This document shows positions 6,074 through 13,445 of a stretch of 64,000 nucleotides of DNA, piece by piece. Numbering within the stretch: position 1 is the first letter of the stretch; each line of letters opens with the position of its first letter. The stretch lies in contig CBDBBV010000002.1 of the NCBI GenBank assembly GCA_965203265.1, positions 1,612,001 through 1,676,000 on the forward strand, in the 5' to 3' direction. Made by a program: the position numbers and the translations under genes. The stretch is from JAHRAW01 sp965203265 (GTDB taxonomy: Bacteria > Pseudomonadota > Gammaproteobacteria > Arenicellales > Poriferihabitantaceae). A model generated the notes under the pieces. The model searched no databases, was not told the origin of the DNA, and saw only the letters and a list, made by a program, of their open reading frames with translations.

Positions 6074-6826
6074 CTACTCCACTTCCACAATAATGTGCGC
6101 GCTCGACCCCGCTCCCCCGCGATGGCGCCAGGATTGGGTTTGGGTGTTTTTGCCCTCCACGCGGATTTCTCCGGTGTTCTCGTCAGCATATGAGCAGTTG
6201 CCCTTGTTCCCGCTGCCGTTTATGGCAAACAATTTCACGCGGTTGCGACCCTGTTGCACCCGCACATCGTCGCAGTCCCAATCATTGTCGATTTCGCCGT
6301 AGAACACGCTCCCGCCATTCACCGATACCCGCACCCGATCGCCGTCCTCGCATTCGTGGTCGCGCACGCAGACTCGTATTTCTCGCTGACCCTCGGATAT
6401 GGTGATGTTGAAATCGCGCAGGGGTTGCGCCGAAAAGGTGTCCGGTGCCCAGTTGGTGCGGACGATTTTGTAAGTGTCCTCGTCGTCACGAACATGCCGC
6501 TCGAATTCACGCTCGGCGGAGGAGGAGGATTTTTCGAAGTAGCAATAACTTTCGGAACGGGCTGGCTCGAATCCCTCGTCCTCCAGATATTCGTGGAAGG
6601 CGTTTTCCACCCCCATTGTGTAGGAATAGTCGCCGAGGAATATCGCGCTGTAATATCGCGTGCGCGGATCGTCCGAAAAGGATCCCATGATACAGAATAT
6701 GTAGTCATCGTCATCAGCGTTTGCAGGGGCCGGGACGAAACTGGCGAAAATCAGGAGCAGTGCTGTGTAGCCTGCCGTCAGCGTGGCCAGCTGGCTGGAA
6801 CGGGGTCGGAGTGTTGTGGTGAGCAT
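6074..6826 (-). CDS. Secreted protein of unknown function, Cys-rich acidic domain
   Basis: 250 aa from ATG 6826, preferred over an upstream GTG/ATG at 6889 because GAGGAT lies just ahead and a signal peptide then starts properly (basic RPRSSQ, hydrophobic ATLTAGYTALLLIFASFV, PAPANA before the mature end). The mature part is acidic, with several Cys. A beta-rich C-terminal section (VRVSVNGGSVFYGEI, then a CDDV segment, QQGRNRVKLFAINGSG, ENTGEIRVEG, SWRHRGGAGSSAHIIVEV) looks like a compact extracellular domain; I have seen similar segments in other bacterial secreted proteins but cannot name the family. It is the first gene of a minus-strand series leading into the DGR. Confidence 0.75.
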   Translation of the reverse strand: MLTTTLRPRSSQLATLTAGYTALLLIFASFVPAPANADDDDYIFCIMGSFSDDPRTRYYSAIFLGDYSYTMGVENAFHEYLEDEGFEPARSESYCYFEKSSSSAEREFERHVRDDEDTYKIVRTNWAPDTFSAQPLRDFNITISEGQREIRVCVRDHECEDGDRVRVSVNGGSVFYGEIDNDWDCDDVRVQQGRNRVKLFAINGSGNKGNCSYADENTGEIRVEGKNTQTQSWRHRGGAGSSAHIIVEVE

Positions 6827-6919
6827 GGAAATATCCTCTATCAGGTTGTTAGTTTGTCGAAGGTTACTCGTGATAAGTGCCTTAACCACGAACTAACCGC
6901 CTGAGCAGGCCATTGAGAG

Positions 6920-6941
6920 CCCGTGGAGGCCCTTCCACGGG
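6920..6941. repeat. Perfect 8-bp hairpin upstream of the secreted-protein gene
   Basis: CCCGTGGA (6920-6927), 6-nt loop, TCCACGGG (6934-6941). It lies about 95 bp upstream of the start of the 6826 gene on its promoter side; it could be an operator or the end of a lost gene. Role unknown. Confidence 0.5.
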
Positions 6942-7162
6942 TAGAAATCGGGGAAATTTTGTGGAATTAGGGCGTTTTTCGGGGTTTCACGCCACGGTAG
7001 AAACGGGCGGATCGCCCCGCCTACCATAAAATTTAAAAAAATGTCCGGAAAATATGCGGAATTTCGGTGTTTTTTATTACAATTTGTTAATGTTTTTATT
7101 CTTGATTAAGGCACAAACCACCACCCATCCACCACCCAAATTCCACGGAAAATGCCGGCAAA

Positions 7163-7369
7163 TCAGCCAAATCGAGACAATTTCAACAGTTTCTTCAAAT
7201 CCTTGAGCAACAACCGAGGATCGAGTTCATCCGGTACTACCATCATCACATTGCCGAGGGGGTCGACCAACACCGCATCGTTTTCGCCAACTTTCCCGCG
7301 TTCGCGTAAAGGTGCGAGTTGCCCTGCCAAGCCGTTGCCATTTTCATTTTCGGCGTGTAGCAACCGCAC
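7163..7369 (-). pseudogene. C-terminal remnant of a cytochrome-oxidase-assembly-cluster protein
   Basis: A 68-codon frame whose C-terminal half (VLVDPLGNVMMVVPDELDP and DLKKLLKLSRFG) matches, from memory, the conserved end of a roughly 200-residue membrane-anchored protein usually encoded next to surf1 and ctaA in beta- and gammaproteobacteria. The N-terminal membrane anchor is missing: the frame extends upstream only to a stop at 7466-7468, without an ATG, and that part is Pro/Ser-rich. GTG at 7369 is nominal. A ctaA gene is present 14 kb away, so this may be a fragment displaced by rearrangement. It might also be a shortened functional gene. Confidence 0.45.
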
Positions 7370-7525
7370 GGCATCCGGATGTTCAGCAGGTTTCGGTTTG
7401 GGGAGATGAGGATTCTGCGAATTCGATTGGCGCGGCGGCCTCGGTGAAGCGGCCTTGCCGATGGGCTATACTAGGCGATTCCGGCGTCCACCCACCCAAC
7501 GATCGACCTGACCGACCTGATCAAC

Positions 7526-7933
7526 ATGACCAACCTTCTCTCCTTCATTTCCACGGTGCTGCTCGGCTCCACGGTATTTTTTGCCGTGTTGGTGGCGCCG
7601 TCCGTGGGCAGGTTGCTGGATGCGGAGAATGCCGGTAGGTATTTGGGGGATCTGTTTCCGCGTTTTTATCTGTGGGGCGGCGGGTGGTCCTGCGCCGGAT
7701 TGCTGGTCGCCTTGTACCACCGTTCGCCGACTTTCATGCTGATGATCATCGTGCTTGGCGGGTACATTTACGCGCGGCAGTTGCTCAACCCGAAACTGGT
7801 GAGTGCGCGGGAAATTTGGTTGGCCAGCGATTCCCCTCAGGACAAGGCGTTGTTCGATCAGCTGTACAAGCAGGGGGTGTTGGTGAACGCCATTCAGATC
7901 GTGTTGCTCGCCATTCTCATTTTTGTGGGGTAG
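7526..7933 (+). CDS. DUF4149/TMEM205-like membrane protein
   Basis: 135 aa with four hydrophobic spans (about residues 5-28, 48-66, 67-85 and 115-134). The N-terminal FISTVLLGSTVFFAVLVAPSVGR and the following LFPRFYLWGG segment match the pattern of DUF4149 proteins, whose function is not established. It stands alone between two oppositely oriented regions. A TATACT at 7467-7472, preceded by GC-rich sequence, could be its -10. Family placement is from memory of the motif pattern; a small unrelated membrane protein is the alternative. Confidence 0.65.
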   Translation: MTNLLSFISTVLLGSTVFFAVLVAPSVGRLLDAENAGRYLGDLFPRFYLWGGGWSCAGLLVALYHRSPTFMLMIIVLGGYIYARQLLNPKLVSAREIWLASDSPQDKALFDQLYKQGVLVNAIQIVLLAILIFVG

Positions 7934-7960
7934 TTTCCCCGTCCCTACTCCATTCGGCTT

Positions 7961-9127
7961 CTAGCGGTATCGTTTCGCGCCGTAGAGCAGATACACCGGC
8001 GCGGCCAGCGCGGCGATCCAGTATACCGGTTTGAGCAGATCCGCATTGCCGTTGGCTTGAATCACTGCTGCGCCGAAGATCAGGAAGAGGACGAAGATGG
8101 CGGCTTGGGAATAGTAGCTTTTGAGCACTAGGTAGCCGTGGGAGATGGTCAGTTTGGCGATGTCGTAGAAGCGCTTGTTCATCACCAGCCGGAACATCGA
8201 GGTGCCGAAGGTGATCAGCACCAGCAGAATGAACAGCAATTCCAGCGACAGGCCGTCTCCGGTGAGCGCGCGTAGCGCCCAGGAGAGTGCGTACAGCGCC
8301 ACCGCCAGCTGATAGACGCGCCTTTGGCCGAGGCGGTCGATGGTGTTCTTCAGCAGGTAGAAGAGGATGCCGAAGATGACCGCCAGCGAGAGGACGATGA
8401 TGCCCAGTTTGGCGAAACTTTCGTGGGCGATGAGGAACAGGGAGATGACCCAGAAATGGCTTTCGAGGAACAGGTAGACGCCGTCCACCACGAAGATCGT
8501 TCTCGACGCCTCGCGGTCGCGGAAGGTGATCACTTCGCGCAATTTGAGGGCGGCGGTACTTGTGAGGGTTTCGGGGTATCTGGGGTTGTTGGCCAGCAGG
8601 ATGAGGAAGCCGATGAGGGATACGATGGCCGATAGCGCGATTAGGTAGATGAAGTTGTCCTTTTCCAGCAACAGGCCGCCCAAGAGGATGCCGACCTGTA
8701 GCAGAGCGCCGACGAATATCTGGAAATTGCCGTATTTGCGCCCGGAGGTGGACGGGTCGATGATTTCGAAGAACAGCGCCCGTTGGGTGCTCCAGAAGAA
8801 GCAGTTGTAGACTCCGTAGCAAAGTCCCAGCAACAGCAGAGTCGGCGTGGCCGTGTCCATGTTCATGATGTACACGGTGAGCAGCAACAGCAGTTGCAGC
8901 AACAGCGACAGCGCGATCAGCGAGGCCAGATCGATCTTCAGGCGCAACCGATCCCACGCCCACAATCCGATGCAGAAGCCGAATCCGGCGATGGCGATGA
9001 ATATCGACACGGCGCCGAGGCCGTAGCCCGCCTTCCACAGATATACCGGTATGAAGAACGGGAAGATGCCGATCAACAGCGAATGCAGGCCGAGGTAGAG
9101 ATGGAAGATGCGGGAGTGGCGCGCCAT
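7961..9127 (-). CDS. MFS transporter, last gene of an ATP-grasp operon
   Basis: 388 aa with about 12 hydrophobic segments along the whole length, beginning at residues 9-30. The pattern is that of a major facilitator superfamily permease, without an obvious antibiotic-efflux signature. Its ATG shares one base with the stop of the upstream ATP-grasp gene (TGATG), so it is translationally coupled. It most likely exports or imports the product or substrate of the two upstream ligases. Substrate unknown. Confidence 0.8.
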   Translation of the reverse strand: MARHSRIFHLYLGLHSLLIGIFPFFIPVYLWKAGYGLGAVSIFIAIAGFGFCIGLWAWDRLRLKIDLASLIALSLLLQLLLLLTVYIMNMDTATPTLLLLGLCYGVYNCFFWSTQRALFFEIIDPSTSGRKYGNFQIFVGALLQVGILLGGLLLEKDNFIYLIALSAIVSLIGFLILLANNPRYPETLTSTAALKLREVITFRDREASRTIFVVDGVYLFLESHFWVISLFLIAHESFAKLGIIVLSLAVIFGILFYLLKNTIDRLGQRRVYQLAVALYALSWALRALTGDGLSLELLFILLVLITFGTSMFRLVMNKRFYDIAKLTISHGYLVLKSYYSQAAIFVLFLIFGAAVIQANGNADLLKPVYWIAALAAPVYLLYGAKRYR

Positions 9128-10035
9128 CAGAAAATATCCTGATCGGGTATATCGAGTTCATCCAGTTCGGCGTAGTGGGCAGACAAGTCCTCGACCTCGC
9201 CATAGCGGGGGAAGTGGTGCATGGCAGCGTAGGGTCGGGAATTGACCTCGATGAATATGCATTTTTGCTCGCGGTGGCTCTGCTCGATGCCCTGTTCGAA
9301 GATGACATCGATGCCGAGCAGATTGGCGCCGAACATGTTGACCACGGAGAGGAACAGTTGCCGATTGTCGTCGGCGATGGTGCGCTGATCGATGGTCTCG
9401 ACTATGCCCCCCGGCGCCAGCGCCACGCGGTGGAACAATTCGACATGTTGGCCCGCCGACGGTATCGATTGCAGCGTCAGGCCGTGCTTCTTCAGGTGGG
9501 CGATCACCAGGGCGCTCTTGCTGATGGGGTAGATGGTCGGATGCAGTTTCATTTCCGCGCGTATGCGGTTTTCCTCGTCGATGAGGGCGTCAATGCTGTC
9601 CGTTCCGTTGCCGATGACGAACGGCGGGTAGCGCCGGATCACCGAAATCAGGTGATCGCCGGTGGTCAGCACTCGGTAGTTGGCGCCGCCGAGATATTGC
9701 TCGACCACCGTGGTCGGCCACCACGCCTTGGCGCGGATGATGCCGCGCCACAGTTCGGCGAAATTGTTGATGGGGAAATAACTGCCGCGCGAATAGCCGC
9801 TGACATTGGGCTTGACCACCAACGGAAACCCATGCGCGCGAACGAAACCGACCACCTTCCACGGCAGCAGGAAGACCATGCCGCGCGCGTGAGGCACGCC
9901 GTTGCCGGCGAATACCGCGCGCGCCTGCGCCTTGGAGCGGCATCCCCGGCGCACTTCCAGAGTGTTGTAGCTGGTGCAGCCGTGCATGTAGCGATGGCTG
10001 ATCCAGCGGTAGAGACGCGCTTTCAGTTTTCTCAT
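9127..10035 (-). CDS. ATP-grasp ligase (cyanophycin-synthetase-like)
   Basis: 302 aa. The ATP-grasp core is recognisable: GFPLVVKPNVSGYSRGSYF gives the ATP-binding Lys and glycine-rich loop, VVEQYLGGANYRVL the hinge region, SVIRRYPPFVIGNGTDSI the segment seen in cyanophycin synthetases and related ligases, and IFIEVNSRPYAAMHHFP the metal-binding Glu/Asn. The enzyme would form a peptide-like bond through an acyl phosphate. The N-terminal amide-ligase domain of true cyanophycin synthetase and its C-terminal Mur-ligase domain are absent, so the product is something else. It lies 9 bp after a second ATP-grasp gene and overlaps an MFS transporter. Confidence 0.8.
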   Translation of the reverse strand: MRKLKARLYRWISHRYMHGCTSYNTLEVRRGCRSKAQARAVFAGNGVPHARGMVFLLPWKVVGFVRAHGFPLVVKPNVSGYSRGSYFPINNFAELWRGIIRAKAWWPTTVVEQYLGGANYRVLTTGDHLISVIRRYPPFVIGNGTDSIDALIDEENRIRAEMKLHPTIYPISKSALVIAHLKKHGLTLQSIPSAGQHVELFHRVALAPGGIVETIDQRTIADDNRQLFLSVVNMFGANLLGIDVIFEQGIEQSHREQKCIFIEVNSRPYAAMHHFPRYGEVEDLSAHYAELDELDIPDQDIF

Positions 10036-10044
10036 CGGTACGGC

Positions 10045-10896
10045 CTATTTGCTCAGGCTGCTCAGGCGCTCGCGCAGCAAGGCGGGCAGTCTGCCGCGGC
10101 GGTTGTACAGCACGCTGCGCCAGAACACCGACGCGGGCGGCACGCTTTTGTCGCGGTGTTTGGTGACCAGCGCGAGATGGCGCATGTAGGTGATCGCCAA
10201 GGTGAATACATGGCGGCGGGAATGGCGTTTGTCGAGCAGGTTGATGGGCATGGGCAGGAACAGGTTGATCTCGATTATGTGGAAATTCCCGCGCAGCAGG
10301 TCGGCGGCGTTGTCGGCGCGCACGCTCACTCGAGACAGGCTGAATGGCGCGATGCGGCACACCATCTCCCAGATGCGATCGAGTTCTTCTCGATGGAATG
10401 AATCGGTGATTTCCACATAGCGGGTGTTTTCGTTGTGGATGCTGTTGATCGGATTCGCCTCGCTGGCATTGCATACTTGGGTAACGGTGAGCACCGCCCA
10501 GCGACGCGCGTTGCGGTGGTGGCGAATGGAGAATATCTCGTACTCGTTGGTCTCCGTGGCACCCTGCTGGATGAGATACCGCACCCCGGCTCCACGGATT
10601 TCCCCGCGAATCCGGCGCAGTTCGTCCGCGTTGTCGGCGCGGTGGATGCCGCGAGCGTTTTGACTCCATTCCGGTTTGACGAAGACCGGGTAACTTTCCG
10701 GCTGACGCGCGCCGTCGTCGCAGAATTGCGTCAATCTCCACGGCGGCGGGATCAGTCGGTCGATGACGAGTTTGGAGAATATGCCCGCCTGACGGTCGAA
10801 GAACGGGATGTTCAGCTGGAAGTATTTGCACGGTCGGGTGGCGGCGCGCAGGCAGAATACAATGTATGAGATCACCATGAGGGAACTCAGCTTCAT
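10045..10896 (-). CDS. Second ATP-grasp-fold ligase
   Basis: 283 aa from ATG 10896 (a TTG precedes it; no clear ribosome binding site). YPVFVKPEWSQNARGIHRA carries the ATP-binding Lys and loop, RYLIQQGATETNEYEIFSI the hinge Gln/Glu residues, and NFHIIEINLFLPMPINLLD the metal-binding Glu and Asn. It resembles D-Ala-D-Ala-ligase-like ATP-grasp proteins but is shorter at both ends. First gene of the three-gene operon with another ATP-grasp and an MFS permease. Two adjacent, clearly different ATP-grasp enzymes suggest stepwise assembly of a small peptide or amide-linked compound; this is inference. Confidence 0.75.
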   Translation of the reverse strand: MKLSSLMVISYIVFCLRAATRPCKYFQLNIPFFDRQAGIFSKLVIDRLIPPPWRLTQFCDDGARQPESYPVFVKPEWSQNARGIHRADNADELRRIRGEIRGAGVRYLIQQGATETNEYEIFSIRHHRNARRWAVLTVTQVCNASEANPINSIHNENTRYVEITDSFHREELDRIWEMVCRIAPFSLSRVSVRADNAADLLRGNFHIIEINLFLPMPINLLDKRHSRRHVFTLAITYMRHLALVTKHRDKSVPPASVFWRSVLYNRRGRLPALLRERLSSLSK

Positions 10897-10959
10897 CAAC
10901 TACCGTCGGCGCCTGCCGGATGTTGCGGGTTGGGCGGAACGGGGGATGGGGGGCGGGTA

Positions 10960-11451
10960 CTATCGTTGCCGGCGAAAGTTCATCAGGAACAACGCGATGC
11001 CCAGCACGAAAATGGAAAGCGCGGCATAGAACAGCGAGCCGCCGTCGCTCTCCCCGTGGTGCAGGACTTCCACGCCGAGGGGGGTGAACAGGTGGAAGAA
11101 CACCGCGCCGCCCATCACCGCCGCCGCCATCAGCCCGCCGATGCAGTGCAATCTCGCGCGCATGCCGTGGTGATAACCCAACCCCGCTTTGGCGGCGACC
11201 CACAGGAGCGCCGGCAGCAGCAACACTATCGATGTGAGCAACTCGAAGCCGCCGACCACAAACGCACCGAAGGCGGCGAACCAGGCGCCGACCGCTTCCC
11301 CCAGCAACGTTTCCATCCACGCGCCGATGGTGCCGAATATGTGTTGGGTGTCCGGATGATTGGTGAATTTGTAGGGTAGTGAATTGAGGAATACCCAGCA
11401 TGTCCACAGGACGATTGCCCAGCTGATGAGAGATTTTGCCATTTTGTTCAT
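10960..11451 (-). CDS. DoxX-like integral membrane protein
   Basis: 163 aa from ATG 11451. Four hydrophobic spans are visible (about residues 6-25, 50-75, 88-110 and 140-158). The N-terminal SWAIVLWTCWVFLNSLPYKFTNHPDTQ followed by a glycine-rich helix, and the FHLFTPLGVEV segment after span 3, resemble uncharacterised DoxX/DUF417-type proteins. It is not related to the flanking genes by spacing. Function unknown; the family label is tentative. Confidence 0.6.
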   Translation of the reverse strand: MNKMAKSLISWAIVLWTCWVFLNSLPYKFTNHPDTQHIFGTIGAWMETLLGEAVGAWFAAFGAFVVGGFELLTSIVLLLPALLWVAAKAGLGYHHGMRARLHCIGGLMAAAVMGGAVFFHLFTPLGVEVLHHGESDGGSLFYAALSIFVLGIALFLMNFRRQR

Positions 11452-11635
11452 CGATGTAGTTCGCTTTATATTGGTTGTCGTTATGGCGCAACCCGTGCGG
11501 TTGGCCGGCAAGGGGCGCACAATACCACGAACCACGGGTAAATCGCCCACCGGCCGGTCATTTTCCTTTTTCCCCTTTCCCTTTTCCGCTGCGGCTATGC
11601 CACAATCGGGCGCCGCATCCGCCGATAAATCCGCC

Positions 11636-12274
11636 ATGATCGACCTGTACACTTGGAGCACGCCCAACGGACGCAAGGTTTCCATCATGTTGGAGGAGAT
11701 CGAGATGCCGTACACCGTGCACCCCATCGACATCGGAAGCGGCGCCCAGTTCGACGAGAATTTCCTGCGCATCAGCCCCAACAACAAGATTCCGGCGATT
11801 GTGGATCGGGACAACGACACTGCCATGATGGAGTCCGGCGCCATCCTGCTGTATCTCGCCGAAAAAAGCGGCCGCCTCATGCCGACGGAAAACGCCCAGC
11901 GGTGGAAAGTCATGGAGTGGCTGATGTTCCAGATGGGCGGACTCGGCCCGATGCTCGGTCAGGCGCACCATTTTCTCCACTTCAAATCGGGAGTCAGCAA
12001 CTACGCGGAAAAACGCTATCTCGCCGAAACGCGCCGTCTGTACGGCGTCTTGGAGCGGCAACTCGGGCAACATGAATATCTGGCCGGGGAATATTCACTC
12101 GCCGACATCGCCTGCTGGCCGTGGATTTCGAGATACGAGTGGCAGCGCATCGATCTGGACGAATACCCCAACATCAAGAGATGGTATGTGGCGATCGCGG
12201 CGCGCCCGGCGGTGCAGCGGGGATATCGGGTTCCCGATGATCAACAGGAGATTCCGCTGCCGAGATTGGCTTGA
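11636..12274 (+). CDS. yfcG: Nu-class glutathione S-transferase / disulfide reductase (YfcG-like)
   Basis: 212 aa from ATG 11636. The N-terminal thioredoxin fold carries TPNGRKV at residues 9-15, the TPNG signature of YfcG/YghU nu-class enzymes that reduce disulfides with two bound glutathiones instead of a catalytic Cys. LRISPNNKIPAIVD and ESGAILLYLAEKSGRL form the GSH site. The helical C-terminal domain has QMGGLGPMLGQAHHF and SLADIACWPWI, both strongly conserved in YfcG. Its last 101 bp overlap the 3' end of the convergent metallophosphoesterase gene, an unusually long tail-to-tail overlap. Confidence 0.88.
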   Translation: MIDLYTWSTPNGRKVSIMLEEIEMPYTVHPIDIGSGAQFDENFLRISPNNKIPAIVDRDNDTAMMESGAILLYLAEKSGRLMPTENAQRWKVMEWLMFQMGGLGPMLGQAHHFLHFKSGVSNYAEKRYLAETRRLYGVLERQLGQHEYLAGEYSLADIACWPWISRYEWQRIDLDEYPNIKRWYVAIAARPAVQRGYRVPDDQQEIPLPRLA

Positions 12275-13322
12275 GATCGATACAGGTGATCTCGTTCAAC
12301 GAACCGAGGCGCATGAGCGGCCCCCAAGTACCGGTGCCGGGCGAAACATACAGGCGGCAATCGCCCTCGCGATACAACCCCCGAATGCGGTTGAAGTGCC
12401 GCTTCACCAGCAGGTTGAACGGGAATATCTGCCCGTTGTGGGTGTGCCCGCACAGCATGAGATCGACGCCGTGCTCGATGGCCGCCTCCCAGCCCAGCGG
12501 GCGGTGGTAGAGGAGCACGGTGTAGCGCCAGTTTTGGCGGGGAATGGACGGCAGTTTGTCCGCCACCTGCGCGCGTTCATCGGCGTCGTCGATGCCGATG
12601 ATCTGCAGTTCTCCGGCGACGACCTGCCGCTGCCGCAAGGTCTCGACACCGAAATCGGCCAGCATGGAGAGCACCTTGTCGAGATCGGCATAACGCTCGT
12701 GGTTGCCGATGCTGAACAGTGTGCGCGCGCGCAGTTGTCGCAGGCATTGGAGCGCGTCGCGCCCGACCGCGGCGGAGTCCACCAGATCGCCGGTGATCAC
12801 CACCACATCCGGCGCCAGTCGATTGATGCGTTGGACGATTCTTTCGAGGTAGCCGCCCTGACGCGAGCCGATGTGTACATCGCTTATCTGCACGATGCGA
12901 TGGGGTTTGGAGATTTTTGCCGAGTGGAATTCGAGGTGCTTGACGCCGACAAAATGGGAGGCGACCACCGCCACCAGCACCAACCCCACGGTGCCGCCCA
13001 GTATCCACATCGACGCGAGGCGATCATCCAGCGGCACCACCAGCCGCGCGACCTCGTAAGGCAGTGTCAGGGAGAGCAGGATGAAGCCGAACCCCAGCCA
13101 ATGAACCATGATATAGCGCACCAACATCTTCGGACTGCGGAACGAATACCACAGGGCGGCGGTAGCGAACAGCCACAGCAGCGCGGTGGGGCCCGCGCCG
13201 AGGGCGGTTTCCGGAGCGTGCCACGCGGCCAGCCGGTTGAGCGGATAGGCGAACACGAAGAAGCACGACAGGGGGAACAGGGCGTAGAACCAGCGCCGGG
13301 AGCGGGTCATCTTGCTCGTCAT
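12174..13322 (-). CDS. Membrane-anchored calcineurin-like metallophosphoesterase (YkuE/YaeI-like)
   Basis: 382 aa. Four hydrophobic spans in the first 130 residues precede a cytoplasmic or periplasmic metallophosphoesterase domain with all metal-ligand motifs: QISDVHIGS, VITGDLVDS, SIGNHERY, LLYHRP and LMLCGHTHNGQ. Relatives hydrolyse phosphodiesters such as lipid A-type pyrophosphates or unknown lipids; the substrate here is unknown. A short Pro-rich tail after residue 350 runs into the end of the glutathione transferase gene; that tail is not conserved and could be the result of a shifted stop. ATG 13322 is nominal; ATG 13310 is also possible. Confidence 0.85.
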   Translation of the reverse strand: MTSKMTRSRRWFYALFPLSCFFVFAYPLNRLAAWHAPETALGAGPTALLWLFATAALWYSFRSPKMLVRYIMVHWLGFGFILLSLTLPYEVARLVVPLDDRLASMWILGGTVGLVLVAVVASHFVGVKHLEFHSAKISKPHRIVQISDVHIGSRQGGYLERIVQRINRLAPDVVVITGDLVDSAAVGRDALQCLRQLRARTLFSIGNHERYADLDKVLSMLADFGVETLRQRQVVAGELQIIGIDDADERAQVADKLPSIPRQNWRYTVLLYHRPLGWEAAIEHGVDLMLCGHTHNGQIFPFNLLVKRHFNRIRGLYREGDCRLYVSPGTGTWGPLMRLGSLNEITCIDLKPISAAESPVDHREPDIPAAPPGAPRSPHTIS

Positions 13323-13407
13323 GAATGGTGCTTGGGGTGGTGGCGAGTGCGCCGGAATTTTGCCGACTTTGTGTCCGCTTCTCCGAGTTCCGGCGGGTTC
13401 ATCATAC

Positions 13408-13413
13408 TATAAT
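13408..13413 (+). promoter_or_regulatory. Consensus -10 element ahead of pyk
   Basis: A perfect TATAAT, about 33 bp before the proposed pyk start, with GGAG at 13433-13436 between them. A -35 hexamer is poor. The position fits a transcript start near 13420 and so supports translation beginning well before the first ATG in the frame. Confidence 0.55.
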
Positions 13414-13445
13414 CCCGCGCGTCCATCGCACCGGAGAATCAGACG

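Larger units (their letters stand above)
6827..7525. other. AT-rich intergenic region with a broken gene remnant
   Basis: About 700 bp separating the DGR island from a DUF4149-like gene. It is notably AT-rich between 6945 and 7150, contains a perfect 8-bp hairpin (6920-6941) and a remnant of a conserved gene (7163-7369). The rest shows no coding signal I trust; a plus-strand frame at 7152-7409 is a shadow of the remnant. Divergent promoters are expected here but not identified with confidence. Confidence 0.5.

Noticed and set aside
5098..6826. Known toxin-antitoxin or phage-defence module next to the DGR
   Set aside because: No toxin, nuclease or signalling motif seen in the three proteins; composition and spacing alone do not support that label.
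7917..9308. 463-aa minus-strand frame parallel to the MFS gene
   Set aside because: Pro/Arg/His-rich translation without hydrophobic segments or conserved motifs; it is the shifted-frame shadow of the MFS permease in GC-rich DNA.
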